From: Paludibacter sp.
GTDB lineage: Bacteria; Bacteroidota; Bacteroidia; Bacteroidales; Paludibacteraceae
Assembly (NCBI GenBank): GCA_010365115.1
Contig: JAAFGX010000027.1
Location: 1-44,015, forward strand
DNA: 44,015 nt
Direction: 5' to 3'
Under the pieces are notes generated by a model that made no database searches, had not been told where the DNA came from, and was given only the letters and a program-made list of their open reading frames with translations. The translations under genes and the position numbers were made by a program. Numbering within the stretch: the first letter of the stretch is position 1; every line of letters begins with the position of its first letter. Below, in pieces: positions 9,038 to 19,100 of this stretch.

Positions 9038-12001
9038 TTACGGTTTCATTACAACTCCTTTTTTCTTACGTCCATCCACTTTCATTACAATTGGTTTTTC
9101 AAAGCGTATATGTCGAATAAAGTCCGACTCATAAACTGCTGGTTGCTCATTCAGATATTCAGTATCATACGTCCCATCTTTCAGAAATGGATTGATGGTG
9201 AAATAGGCAACACCAAATGAAGTGAGATTTTGAAAAAAATGCGTTCCCTGACTTGGATCGACCCGATAATTTGATAGACCTGATTCAACAATTAAGCGGG
9301 CATTACTTATATTAGGCCATTTTACAGGTATTCCCAACCATGGATCTGCCGAACCCCAACGACCGGGCCCAATCAGAACATAATGTCTGTTTTCTGAAAT
9401 TAATTGTCGGTTTATTTTTTCAATTTCAACTGTTATCTTTTGATTATTAGCAGCGCTGAAAGATTCAGGTTTCACATATATCAAATCGTACATGTCATTG
9501 GTTATTCCATGTCCCAGCGCATTTTTGCTGCTAATAATGGTATTTTCTTCGGGAATTGCACCAATGTTTTCGTTTATCATTTCTTTCGCATCTACTATTG
9601 GTCTGATTTGTAATAAATAAAAAACATGTTGTTTTGCTGATGAATAATCAAGATTAACTGCGAATTCAATTTCTATTGGTCTTCCCATTTCCGATTGTGC
9701 AACAAACAAAACTTCTTTAAGAATTTCTGCCAAGGGAAATACATTGTGTTTCAATATGTTTGCAAAAGTGATTATTTTTCGTCCCCCTTCGTACAATCCA
9801 TCTTGAATTATATCATCCTGCGGATTATATGTTGATGCTATATAACGCAGTGTTCCGTCTTTTTGAGCATCTACAACTGAAATTTTCAGTAAATTAAATC
9901 CGTCATCCACCTGAGGAACAAAATTAGTCTGGCTTAAATCCAATGCATTGAAGTAGGTTTGTGTTTCTTTTAAAGCTAAATCAATGGTGCTGGTTTGTAG
10001 CACATTATTCGGATAGGCAGGTGAAAATCGCAAACTCATGCCACCATCCATTATGTGTTTTCCCAAACCTAATGCAATATTTACTACCCCATCTTCTGAT
10101 TTTTCGGCATCGATAGGATAAAAATTGAGGGAACGGGCTACGCCTGAAAAAGATGGATAGAAGCGATTTTCATACGCATTTCCACAAATTTCCTGCAATA
10201 CAATAGCCATTTTTTCTTCATCAATTACATTTTTAGTGGCTGTCATATAAGCTTTACTATCCGCATAAAATACCGATGCATAAACTGCTTTAATGGCTTC
10301 GGTAATCATAAATAGCATGTGTGTTTTGCTTCCAGGATTATAAGGAACCATATATGTCGAATATATGCCAGCAAACGGCTGATAATGAGAATCTTCCAAC
10401 AAGCTAGATGAACGTACGGCAATGGGCGAATTTATTGCACCCAGGAATGCATGCAAATCGGCTATTAATTTTTTTGGAATAACGGCTTTCAAAAAATGTT
10501 TTAAAATATCTTCGTCATTTAAGTCGGATAACGCTATGGGATACAGTTGATTTAACTCCATAAATTCCGAAAAATTATCGGTACACAAAACCACAGTTTT
10601 AGGAATGGTAATCTGTGTGTTTTCAAACTTTTCAAAACTGTCATTCCGTTTTATCATAGCGTCGATAAATGCCAGTCCACGTCCTTTTCCACCTAAAGAT
10701 CCATCTCCAATTCGTGCAAAATTAGAATACTGATCAAATCTATCTCGCTGAAAAACAGCTACAACACCTCTATTTTTAATTTTTCGATAATGAACTATGG
10801 CATCAAATATTATTTCACGTACTTTAATTAAATCGTTAGTTGGATAATTATCTACATTAATTTTTTTCAAAAACTCAGCCAACGGAAACATGGCTCGCGA
10901 ATAAAGCCAACGCGAAATATTATTTCTGGAAACATGAAATAAGAGTGATTCGTCACTTATTTTATAGAGAATATCCTGTAATCCCCGCAAATTTTGAACC
11001 CTGGCTTCTTCTTCGCCTGTAATGGGATTTACAAAAACTAAATCACCAAATCCAAAGTTATTGGTAATTTTTTCTCTTAACTCCATCATGAGCGTTTTAG
11101 AGTTTTTGCTCAAAAACGCAGCATTTAATGAATCGGCAGCAGCTTTGTTCTTTTCATCGCTCGATTGTATGATTAATGGAATGTGCCTGTCAAATTTTCG
11201 GATTTCGGTACAAAGGTTGATGCCGGCCAATTTATTTCTGACTCCGTTTTGCTGATAACTCACATCAGTTATCACGCCCAACATGTTGTGTTTGAATTTT
11301 TCGTAAATAGCCAATCCTTCTTCATAAGAGCGAGCAAACAAAATTTTGGGACGCCCCCGCATGCGTAGCATTTGTTCGTGTTCGTTCAAAGCTTCCGTCA
11401 TAAATGAACGCGACTGTTTGAAAACAAATTTATATAAATGCGGTATGATAGATGAATAAAAGTGAATGGAATCTTCAATAAATAGTATAACCTGAACATC
11501 AACCGATTTTACATCCTCTTCCACGTTCATTCGATCTTCTATCAGTTTGATAATAGCCAACAAAATATCAGAATTCCCCAACCAGCTAAATACATAATCG
11601 ATAGCACTAAGGTCTTCGTTTGCAATGCGTTGTGATACCGATTTTGAAAAAGGTGTGAGTACTACAATAGGAATATCAGGAAATTGTTTTTTTACCAGTT
11701 TTGCCCATTCAAAGGGATTTATACTATCGCCGCTTGGCATCGAAATTATCAATTCAAACGGTCGTTCACTAAGCAATTTGTTAGCTTCTTCTTCGGTAGA
11801 AACAAGCGTAAAACGTGGAGGATAGCGCAAATTCAATGAAGTGTATTCGTTAAAAATCTGTTCATCAATACGTCCATCTTCTTCCAACACAAAAACATCG
11901 TACTTACTAGCATATAAAAGCACATTATAAATCCGATGCTTCATCAGATTAGCAAAAGAAGTGTCCTTGAAATAGAGTTTTTTAATGCTGGGAGTTTTCA
12001 T
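9038..12001 (-). CDS. PEP/pyruvate-binding ATP-grasp protein with two receiver-like domains
   Basis: A 987-residue soluble protein; the ATG at 12001 is preferred to a TTG five codons upstream. Residues about 30-165 look like a degenerate response-regulator receiver: ELIISMPSGDS has serine where the phospho-acceptor aspartate should be. Residues about 172-330 form a second receiver with the usual marks: acidic pair in ILFIEDS, candidate acceptor Asp246 in GVITDVS, then Ser in IIQSS and Lys in LSKNS. From about 430 comes the ATP-grasp nucleotide and PEP/pyruvate-binding domain of PEP synthase and pyruvate phosphate dikinase (GGKGRGLAF from 437, AVRSSSLLEDS, ending in LLQIRPIVD). The swivelling phosphohistidine domain and the PEP-binding barrel of true PEP synthases are absent. 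Instead there is a 190-residue tail with VLIGPGRWGSADPWLG. It is therefore unlikely to be a complete PEP synthase. It may be a signal-gated phosphotransfer enzyme (inference). Confidence 0.8.
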   Translation of the reverse strand: MKTPSIKKLYFKDTSFANLMKHRIYNVLLYASKYDVFVLEEDGRIDEQIFNEYTSLNLRYPPRFTLVSTEEEANKLLSERPFELIISMPSGDSINPFEWAKLVKKQFPDIPIVVLTPFSKSVSQRIANEDLSAIDYVFSWLGNSDILLAIIKLIEDRMNVEEDVKSVDVQVILFIEDSIHFYSSIIPHLYKFVFKQSRSFMTEALNEHEQMLRMRGRPKILFARSYEEGLAIYEKFKHNMLGVITDVSYQQNGVRNKLAGINLCTEIRKFDRHIPLIIQSSDEKNKAAADSLNAAFLSKNSKTLMMELREKITNNFGFGDLVFVNPITGEEEARVQNLRGLQDILYKISDESLLFHVSRNNISRWLYSRAMFPLAEFLKKINVDNYPTNDLIKVREIIFDAIVHYRKIKNRGVVAVFQRDRFDQYSNFARIGDGSLGGKGRGLAFIDAMIKRNDSFEKFENTQITIPKTVVLCTDNFSEFMELNQLYPIALSDLNDEDILKHFLKAVIPKKLIADLHAFLGAINSPIAVRSSSLLEDSHYQPFAGIYSTYMVPYNPGSKTHMLFMITEAIKAVYASVFYADSKAYMTATKNVIDEEKMAIVLQEICGNAYENRFYPSFSGVARSLNFYPIDAEKSEDGVVNIALGLGKHIMDGGMSLRFSPAYPNNVLQTSTIDLALKETQTYFNALDLSQTNFVPQVDDGFNLLKISVVDAQKDGTLRYIASTYNPQDDIIQDGLYEGGRKIITFANILKHNVFPLAEILKEVLFVAQSEMGRPIEIEFAVNLDYSSAKQHVFYLLQIRPIVDAKEMINENIGAIPEENTIISSKNALGHGITNDMYDLIYVKPESFSAANNQKITVEIEKINRQLISENRHYVLIGPGRWGSADPWLGIPVKWPNISNARLIVESGLSNYRVDPSQGTHFFQNLTSFGVAYFTINPFLKDGTYDTEYLNEQPAVYESDFIRHIRFEKPIVMKVDGRKKKGVVMKP

Positions 12002-12049
12002 CTGTATGATTTGCAATTGAAGATATTCAGTTATTTAAAATCTAAAGAA

Positions 12050-12081
12050 CAAAAGTAATAAAAACGATGAATTTTTGACAA
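12050..12081 (-). promoter_or_regulatory. Promoter of the PEP/pyruvate-binding gene
   Basis: On the minus strand a TTG at 12081-12079 is followed, after 21 bases, by TACTTTTG at 12057-12050. This fits the Bacteroidota TTTG/TTG - spacer - TAnnTTTG pattern and leaves a leader of about 40 bases before the ATG at 12001. The gene-free stretch 12002-12360 holds this promoter, the divergent efflux-operon promoter and AT-rich spacer, and no gene. Confidence 0.55.
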
Positions 12082-12294
12082 TAAAACGAATAAATATTTA
12101 ATTGCACTTTTTTAATTAGGAAATAAAACTATTGGACGAACTTAATATTAATGTTTAGAAAAATTGCTACTATTTTTATTAAATATTTAAATACGAAACT
12201 TATTTGAATTATTGAAAACTTTGGTCAGGAAGCAGCCTCGAATCTTTGATGAATTATACAAATACTAATTAAATTGGATTTTTGTTCAAAAAAA

Positions 12295-12325
12295 ATTGCA
12301 AGTATGAAAAAAACATCTAACTTTG
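12295..12325 (+). promoter_or_regulatory. Promoter of the efflux operon
   Basis: ATTG at 12295-12298, a 19-base spacer, then TAACTTTG at 12318-12325 fits the Bacteroidota promoter pattern. The first gene (cupin, ATG at 12361) starts about 30 bases downstream. A palindrome that could be a TetR operator begins four bases after the -7 box. Confidence 0.65.
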
Positions 12326-12328
12326 CAG

Positions 12329-12342
12329 AGTGAATACTCACT
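12329..12342. promoter_or_regulatory. Candidate TetR-type operator
   Basis: AGTGA-ATAC-TCACT is a perfect inverted repeat with 5-bp arms and a 4-base centre. It sits at the expected transcription start of the operon, where a bound repressor would block RNA polymerase. TetR-family operators often have this TGA-N-TCA type of symmetry. The operon itself carries two TetR genes, so autoregulation is a reasonable inference. Confidence 0.45.
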
Positions 12343-12360
12343 AACTTAAAAATAATTGAT

Positions 12361-12699
12361 ATGATAATTAAAAAATACGCTGAACAAGCAATAAAAGAAA
12401 CGCCACACAAAATTGACGTAAGAGAAATGTATAACAAGGAAACTGCTCAGGCTAATCTTATGGCATTAAAACCGGGCGAAAGTCTGAAACCACATATTAC
12501 TCCTGTAGATGTATTTTTCTTTATTGTTGAGGGAACTCCAACAATACATATAGGCGATGAAAAAGAAATTTGTGAAGTCGACTCACTTATCGAAAGTCCT
12601 GCAGGAATTGTACATTATATAAGTAATGAATCGGACTCAGTGGCACGTGTCTTTGTAGTTAAGTCTCCTCGCCCTGCAAATACAACTAGGGTTTTATAA
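12361..12699 (+). CDS. Small single-domain cupin protein
   Basis: A 112-residue protein with one conserved beta-barrel cupin fold. The first cupin motif is seen as GESLKPHITPVDVFFFIVEG (about 40-59). Of the usual two histidines in HxH only the first is kept (HIT), and the glutamate lies just before the final glycine. The second motif is SPAGIVHYISN (near 81-91) with its proline and histidine. There is no signal peptide, so it is cytoplasmic. It is the first gene of the efflux operon, 19 bases ahead of a TetR gene. Such small cupins may bind a metal or a small ligand. Here it could modify or sense an efflux substrate, but the sequence does not say which. The fold is confident; the function is unknown. 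Confidence 0.75.
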   Translation: MIIKKYAEQAIKETPHKIDVREMYNKETAQANLMALKPGESLKPHITPVDVFFFIVEGTPTIHIGDEKEICEVDSLIESPAGIVHYISNESDSVARVFVVKSPRPANTTRVL

Positions 12700-12718
12700 A
12701 ATAACAATCAAAATAATT

Positions 12719-13306
12719 ATGGAAATTACAAGTCGCCAACTGGAGATTATAGAGGCTGCAGGAAAGATTCTTACTGTCTCTGGCGTAACCGGACTAACAA
12801 TAAATAAGCTGGCAAAAGAAATGCATTTTTCTGAAAGTGCATTGTACAGGCACTTTAGTAGTAAAGAAGAGATTATTATTGCAATGCTCAATTATTTATC
12901 TGATAATATTGATGCACGACTTACAAAAGTCAATAATTCAGAAGCGAACTCCGAGGAGAAATTCAGCGCTATATTCCAAAACCAATTTGTTTTTTTTGGA
13001 GAAAACCCTCATTTTGTAGTTGCTGTATTCTCAGATGGTTTAATGGAAGAAAGCACCAGAATAAATGAAACAATACTAAGTCTTCTTTTTGTTAAAATAA
13101 AGCACTTGTTACCTATAATAATTGAAGGTCAGAAAAGTGGAATTTTTAGAAATGATATAAATGCGGACGAATTTATACAAATAATTATGGGAACATTCAG
13201 GTTGCAAATGTTTAAATGGAGAATAGATAATTTTCAATTTGATATACATTCAGAAGGTAATAAGATGATAAACACGTTACTTTCACTAATAAAAATCAAA
13301 CAATGA
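12719..13306 (+). CDS. TetR/AcrR-family transcriptional regulator
   Basis: A 195-residue regulator of normal family length. The N-terminal helix-turn-helix is clear: TINKLAKEMHFSESALYRHF (about 27-46) followed by SSKEEII. The remaining 145 residues are a helical ligand-binding and dimerisation domain with no close sequence signature. Its 3' end overlaps the next start by four bases (ATGA at 13303-13306), so the two are translationally coupled. Placed second in an RND efflux operon whose promoter overlaps a palindrome, it most likely represses the operon until a pump substrate binds. That role is inferred from position. Confidence 0.85.
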   Translation: MEITSRQLEIIEAAGKILTVSGVTGLTINKLAKEMHFSESALYRHFSSKEEIIIAMLNYLSDNIDARLTKVNNSEANSEEKFSAIFQNQFVFFGENPHFVVAVFSDGLMEESTRINETILSLLFVKIKHLLPIIIEGQKSGIFRNDINADEFIQIIMGTFRLQMFKWRIDNFQFDIHSEGNKMINTLLSLIKIKQ

Positions 13307-13692
13307 TAAAAAAGTATTTACAAAAGTTTTCGGCTGTGTTTTTGTCGGCATTCGGCTTAATTACATTGTTTCTGACCCTTTCAATTTTCTTAAATTTATT
13401 TGGCATTCGAGAAAAAGAAGGAAATTATGTGTTGTTTGTGGTGATTGCAAATTTTGTTTGTTCACTGCTTTATCTATTTGCTGGAATTGGGTTTTGGACA
13501 CAAAAAATATGGACATCTGAAGTTCTTATTTTTTCAACTGTAATACTCTTAATTACTTTTATAGCATTCAATATATATGCTTCAAACGGAGGATTGCATG
13601 AACAAAAAACCTATGGTGCTTTGATTTTCAGAACAAGCATCACTTTTGCTTTTTCTATTATTGCCTATTTCTCAATCAAAAAATCAACTTAA
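13303..13692 (+). CDS. Four-helix inner-membrane protein of unknown function
   Basis: A 129-residue protein I do not recognise. It has four predicted membrane helices: FSAVFLSAFGLITLFLTLSI near the N-terminus, YVLFVVIANFVCSLLYLF, VLIFSTVILLITFIAF, and TSITFAFSIIAYFSI at the C-terminus. The soluble parts are very short. The start overlaps the TetR stop (ATGA), and the TolC gene follows after 16 bases, so it belongs to the efflux operon. The small size and lack of charged helices argue against a transporter acting alone. It may be an accessory subunit or a membrane-stress partner of the pump, but nothing in the sequence proves that. Confidence 0.7.
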   Translation: MIKKYLQKFSAVFLSAFGLITLFLTLSIFLNLFGIREKEGNYVLFVVIANFVCSLLYLFAGIGFWTQKIWTSEVLIFSTVILLITFIAFNIYASNGGLHEQKTYGALIFRTSITFAFSIIAYFSIKKST

Positions 13693-13708
13693 AAAAAATT
13701 ATACAACT

Positions 13709-15025
13709 ATGTTAGTAAGCATTCACAAACTAAGGGTAGTTCTTCTAGTCGTCATTTGTTTTGTTGCAGCATTTGCTTCCGCTAAAGTATGGACATTAGA
13801 ACAATGCATTGATACCGCATTGGTAAAAAACAAGACTCTACAAATGAGCAGAACCAATATTGCTTTGGGAGAAGAAAGACATAAAGAAGCGACTGGGGGA
13901 TTGATTCCTAAAATTATGGTCAGTGCCGATTATCGATATTATATCGATCAACCCACTCAACTTATGCCAGCGTCCATCTTTGGTGGTCCGGTCGGAACAT
14001 TTAAGGAAGCGCGGTTTGGTGTTCCACACAACATAAATGCCAGTGCTCAAGTATCCATGCCATTGTATAATCCACAAGTGTATGGGGCAATTAAAACCAC
14101 GAAAATTGCAACCGAATTGAATGATCTTCAGTATGAAAAAAGGGAAGAACAAGTGTATTTTGAAATATCTAACTTGTATTACAATGCGCAAATTATCAGT
14201 CATCAACTCACTTTTATCGGTAGCAATCTGATGAATACAAAACGGGTTCTGAAAAATTTACAACTTGTGAAAGAACAAGGTCTTGCAAAAAATACAGATC
14301 TAATGAAAATGCAATTACAACTCGACCAGCTAACCAACCTTAAAGAAACGGTACTGAGCAAATATGATCAAGTTATGAATGCGTTGAAATTTACACTGGG
14401 AATACCAATAACAGATAAAATGGAAATCGAACAGGAAATTCAATTTGAAGAGAAAAGCGATTATACAACTCATACTACTCTTGATATTCGTTTAGTGAAA
14501 ACTCAAAACCGTTTTCTTGAAAGTGAACTGAGTACCTTGATAAATTCAAGACTGCCTTCCCTGTCGGTTTATGGGGCATATGGAACTACTGGCTACGGTT
14601 ATGATACAAAACCCAACGATTTTCTAAAATTTTTCCCTGTAAGCTTTGCAGGTGTTCAGCTTAGTTACCCTTTGTTTAATGGTACGGTAACACAACGAAA
14701 AATAAATCAGAAGAAATTGGAATTAAAAAACAATGCCTTGCAATCGGAATTAATCAGCGAGCAAAACAATATGCAAATAATAAATGCACGGCAGCAAAAA
14801 ATGGTAGCAACAACTTCGGTTAAAACTGCAAATTTTCAAATAAAACTGGCTCAATCAATCTACGATCAAACGGTGCTGCAACAAAAGCAAGGTACTGCAA
14901 ATCTGACTGATATTTTATTAGTCGACAATTCATTACGCGAATCTCAACAAACTTATCTTTCAGCCATTGTGGATTATCTGAAAGCCGATTTGGAACATAA
15001 AAAACTAACAGGGAATATAAAATAG
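13709..15025 (+). CDS. TolC-family outer-membrane efflux protein
   Basis: A 438-residue outer-membrane factor. The ATG at 13709 is chosen because it gives a signal peptide (VVLLVVICFVAAFASA) directly before KVWTLEQCIDTAL, the usual start of mature TolC proteins in this group. Upstream in-frame codons lie inside the previous gene. Two structural repeats are visible, each with long helical stretches (ALVKNKTLQMSRTNIALGEE; KTANFQIKLAQSIYDQTVL) and short beta strands rich in aromatic and glycine residues. Homotrimers form the outer-membrane channel and periplasmic tunnel, docking with the adaptor and RND pump encoded next. The family is sure; the substrate is unknown. Confidence 0.9.
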   Translation: MLVSIHKLRVVLLVVICFVAAFASAKVWTLEQCIDTALVKNKTLQMSRTNIALGEERHKEATGGLIPKIMVSADYRYYIDQPTQLMPASIFGGPVGTFKEARFGVPHNINASAQVSMPLYNPQVYGAIKTTKIATELNDLQYEKREEQVYFEISNLYYNAQIISHQLTFIGSNLMNTKRVLKNLQLVKEQGLAKNTDLMKMQLQLDQLTNLKETVLSKYDQVMNALKFTLGIPITDKMEIEQEIQFEEKSDYTTHTTLDIRLVKTQNRFLESELSTLINSRLPSLSVYGAYGTTGYGYDTKPNDFLKFFPVSFAGVQLSYPLFNGTVTQRKINQKKLELKNNALQSELISEQNNMQIINARQQKMVATTSVKTANFQIKLAQSIYDQTVLQQKQGTANLTDILLVDNSLRESQQTYLSAIVDYLKADLEHKKLTGNIK

Positions 15026-15101
15026 TTACGAGAAACAAGCAAAGATGAATTTACAATATAATAGCAATATCATTCTGAAAATTAAACAAACAAGATAAAT
15101 C

Positions 15102-16157
15102 ATGAAGAAGAAAATCATTTATATAATTGTGGCTTTGGCAATAATTGCAGTAGTTGTAATTCGACTTAAAAGCAACAAAGAAACCACACAAAACAGAGTT
15201 TATCATTTTAACAAAGAACAGGCAATCAATGTGCAAGCCATCACTTTGAAAACTGAAAATATCAAAAATGACTTAAGCTACACAGGAACATTTGAACCGA
15301 ATAAGGAAACTAAAGTTAGTGCTGACATTCAAGGTAAAATTATGAAGGTATTTGTGGATGCCGGAAGTGTTGTCCGAAAGGGTCAGGTTCTCATTCAGTT
15401 GGATAATTCATTACTTAAGCTTCAATTGCAAACAATTGGCATTCAAATCGAAGGATTGGAGTCCGATGTGCAACGATATACTGTACTTGCAAATGCTGAT
15501 GCCATTCAAGGAGTTCAACTTGAAAAAACAATTTTTGGACTAAAAACAGCGAAAGTGCAACTTGCTACCTTATTAGAACAAATTAACAAAACGAGTATCG
15601 TAGCTCCTTTCGGCGGAATTGTTACCGCTAAACTTACCGAAGAAGGAGCATTTGCAGCCCCGGGTATTCCGTTGCTTCAAATTACCGATATTTCAAAGCT
15701 GAAATTCACCATCAATGTTCCTGAAAATGAGTTAAGTCAGTTCAAAAACAATCAAGTATATTCACTAACAGCCGATGTTTATCCTGAAACGACGCTTTCG
15801 GGAAAAGTAATTTTGATTGGAAGTAAAGCCAATATGGGTAAAAGTTTTCCAATTCAGTTTTCGCTAAATAATACTGTCGATTTTAAAATTAAATCAGGAA
15901 TGTTTGGAAAAGTACAGTTGAAAAACGATAAAGAAAGTAAGCATATCATTATCCCCGCTTCATCTATCAAGGGAACTAATATTCAACCACAGGTTTATAT
16001 CGTGAAAAATGGCAAAGCACTACTTCAAAATATAAATGTTGCATCCCGATTTCAAAACAAAGTTGTTGTTTCAAGCGGCTTAAAGGCAGGTGATGAAATT
16101 ATAACCAACGGATTTATTAACCTTTTTGATGGTGCTAATGTATTAATTAGTAAGTAG
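15102..16157 (+). CDS. HlyD/AcrA-type periplasmic adaptor of the RND pump
   Basis: A 351-residue membrane-fusion protein. An N-terminal hydrophobic helix (IIYIIVALAIIAVVVI) anchors or exports it; no lipobox is present. The order is the family's usual one: half of a lipoyl/barrel-sandwich domain with VSADIQGKIMKVFVDAGSVV (about 70-89), a short alpha-hairpin (about 105-160), the second lipoyl half (IVAPFGGIVTAKLTEEGAF), a beta-barrel, and a membrane-proximal domain ending in GLKAGDEIITNGFINLFDGA. It bridges the inner-membrane pump and the TolC channel. Its stop is five bases before the RND start, so the two are made together. The short hairpin is typical of small adaptors. Confidence 0.9.
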   Translation: MKKKIIYIIVALAIIAVVVIRLKSNKETTQNRVYHFNKEQAINVQAITLKTENIKNDLSYTGTFEPNKETKVSADIQGKIMKVFVDAGSVVRKGQVLIQLDNSLLKLQLQTIGIQIEGLESDVQRYTVLANADAIQGVQLEKTIFGLKTAKVQLATLLEQINKTSIVAPFGGIVTAKLTEEGAFAAPGIPLLQITDISKLKFTINVPENELSQFKNNQVYSLTADVYPETTLSGKVILIGSKANMGKSFPIQFSLNNTVDFKIKSGMFGKVQLKNDKESKHIIIPASSIKGTNIQPQVYIVKNGKALLQNINVASRFQNKVVVSSGLKAGDEIITNGFINLFDGANVLISK

Positions 16158-16162
16158 AAATT

Positions 16163-19100
16163 ATGAATATAACAAAAATATCAATCAATCGTCCCTCGCT
16201 GATTATAGTACTTTTCAGTGTGTTTACCTTGTTGGGGATTATCGGATTTAAAAATTTGGGATATGAATTGTTACCCGATTTTAATCAGTCGGTTGTTGTG
16301 ATAAAAACAATATATCCCGGTGCCGAACCTAGCGAAGTGGAGACTTCAGTATCGAGAAAAATAGAAGATGCGCTTTCGAACCTTGAAGGTGTTGACTATT
16401 TGGAAACAAAATCGATGCCCAATGCTTCGGTTATCATTGCCAACCTGAAATATGGAACCGATTTGAATATTGCCATGCAGGATGCACAGCGATACATCGA
16501 TAATATTCGTAAAGATTTGCCAACCGGAATATTAAGTCCGGTAATGAGCAAGGTTTCGCCCAATGATTTGCCTATTATTTCGATAAGTGCAACCAGTAAT
16601 TTGGCAGCAACTGATTTTTATCAGAAAATGAAAGATGATTATTTGCCGCAGATTCAGCAATTGAAAGGTGTAGCGGAAATCACGATGCTGGGTGGCGAAG
16701 AAAGAGAAATTCAGGTAAAAGCCAATCAAGATAAATTAAAACTGTATCAAATTTCACTTTATCAAATTGTTGAAGCCATCAATCGTTCGGGTATTGATTT
16801 ACCAGCGGGAAAAGCTCAAACCGACAAAGAAAGTAATTCGGTACGATTAATCGGTAAATTTACAACTGTAGAGGATATTATGAATGTTCAGGTTGCTATG
16901 CCAGCACCGGGAATGCCCGTTTATGTAAAAGACGTAGCCAATGTGATTGATGGAGTGAAAGAAATTAGCTCGGTTAGTCGCTACAATGGCGTAAACGGCA
17001 TTGGATTGATGTTGAAAAAGCAAGGAGATGCCAATGCCGTAGAAGTTTCAAAATTGGTACATGCAAAACTAACGCAAATTGAAGCTGCAAATGCTGATTA
17101 TGGAGTGAAGTTTATTGTGGCTGACGATTCAACCGATATGACCATTGCAGCAGTAAACTCAGTGGTTTATGATTTGATTTTAGCGGTAATTTTAGTATCG
17201 TTGGTAATGTTCTTATTTTTAAGAAGTTTCCGAAATTCATTGATTGTTTTAATCTCCATACCAACATCCCTGATTACTGCTTTTGCCGTTATGTGGTTGC
17301 TGGGTTTCACTTTGAACTTGATGACTTTGCTTGCCATGTCCTTGATTATCGGGATTCTGGTTGACGATGCCATCGTTGTGCTCGAAAACATTCAGCGACA
17401 TTTAGATATGGGAAAAGAAAAGCATACAGCAGCTATGGAAGGTCGTATGGAAATTGGCTTTTCAGCCATTTCAATTACATTAGTCGATGTGGTTGTATTT
17501 CTGCCAATTCTTTTCTTGCAGGTATTTGTTGCTGACATGCTCAAACAATTTTCAATCGTAGTAATTACCTCAACACTAACAAGTTTATTGGTTGGGTTTA
17601 CATTGGTTCCATGGTTGGCTTCCCGCATTGGCAAAAAAGAAGATTTACAACCTACGAACTTTGTAAATCGCTTTTTGCTTTGGTTTGAGGCACAATTAAA
17701 AACATTTATCGATTGGTATGGACGGCAATTGGAATGGGTACTTCGAAATAAACTTATATTTACCGGAATAGTAATTTTTCTTTTGGTAATGACAGGATTG
17801 ATGATGAAACAAGGTATTGTTGGTAAAGAAATGATGTCAACAGGCGATCAGGGAAAGTTTAGATTGAACCTTGAATATGATAAAACCACTTCGGTTCAGG
17901 AGAACAACATCAGAACTCAAAAAGTAGAGAATTTTATTCTACAACAAGCTGAGGTTTCAACACTTTTCAGCAATATTGCAGGTCCGAGTACAGGTATTGG
18001 AAGTTTAGGTGTTGGTTCTGCCAATTTATCTGAATTTACTATTCAGTTAAAACCCGAAAAAGAAAGGAGTATTAAAACAGAAGCATTTATGAAATCGCTA
18101 CGTGTGGAACTGAACAAACAATTTCCCGCTGTAAACTTCTCCATGGCAGTGTTGGGATTATTGCCCAAACAGGCACCAATTAAAATGACTTTGAGTGGAA
18201 GTAATCCAGATCTAATAATGAAAACTGCTAATGAATTAAAAGCGGCTATCGAAAAAATACCTGGAGCCGATAATGTACAGTTAACAGTAAAACCGGGTAG
18301 TCCGGAATACAAAGTGATACCGGATAAAGAGAAAATGCAGTCCTTGGGATTAACGACTGCTTATGTAGGATTGAATTTGAGAACTGCATTTACCGGAAAC
18401 GACGATGCTACTTTAACCGAAAATGGAACTGAATTTCCAGTCAGGATTTGGTTGGATGATTTTGATAGGAAAAACTTTGAAGATGTAAAACGACTTTCCA
18501 GCGTTAATCCTATGAATCTGCCCATTGAAGTATCGCAATTTGCAGATGTAGTGCAAGCCAATTCGCCTTCGTTGCTCGAAAGATTGGACCGTCAACCTTC
18601 GGTAACACTCACTTCTGAATCCTTTGGTCGCCCGTCGGGAACAATGGCCGATGATGCAATTAGTTATTTGAAAACAGCAGAATTACCCGATGGTGTAAAA
18701 ATGACTTGGGGGGCAGATATCAAAACACAAAATGAGAGTTTTGGTGCTCTTGGATCAGTTTTACTTATTTCATTTATACTTATTTATCTGATTATGATTG
18801 CTCTTTATGATAGTTATATTTATCCGTTTGTGGCTTTATTTGCTATTCCAATGGCAGCTATAGGAGCATTTTTAGCATTAAACTTATCATCGAATAATTT
18901 AACGTTATTTGCTCAGCTTGGTTTGATTATGCTAATGGGATTGGTAACAAAAAACTCCATCTTGATTGTAGATTTTACCAATCAATTAAAAGCCAAAGGA
19001 ATGCATTATAAAGAAGCTTTAATTTTGGCAGGTAAAGAACGTATGCGTCCAATTTTAATGACAACTTTAGCAATGGCAATCGGGATGTTACCAATTGCAT

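Noticed and set aside
13838..14206. 122-codon frame antisense to the TolC gene
   Set aside because: Shadow frame with no protein-like features.
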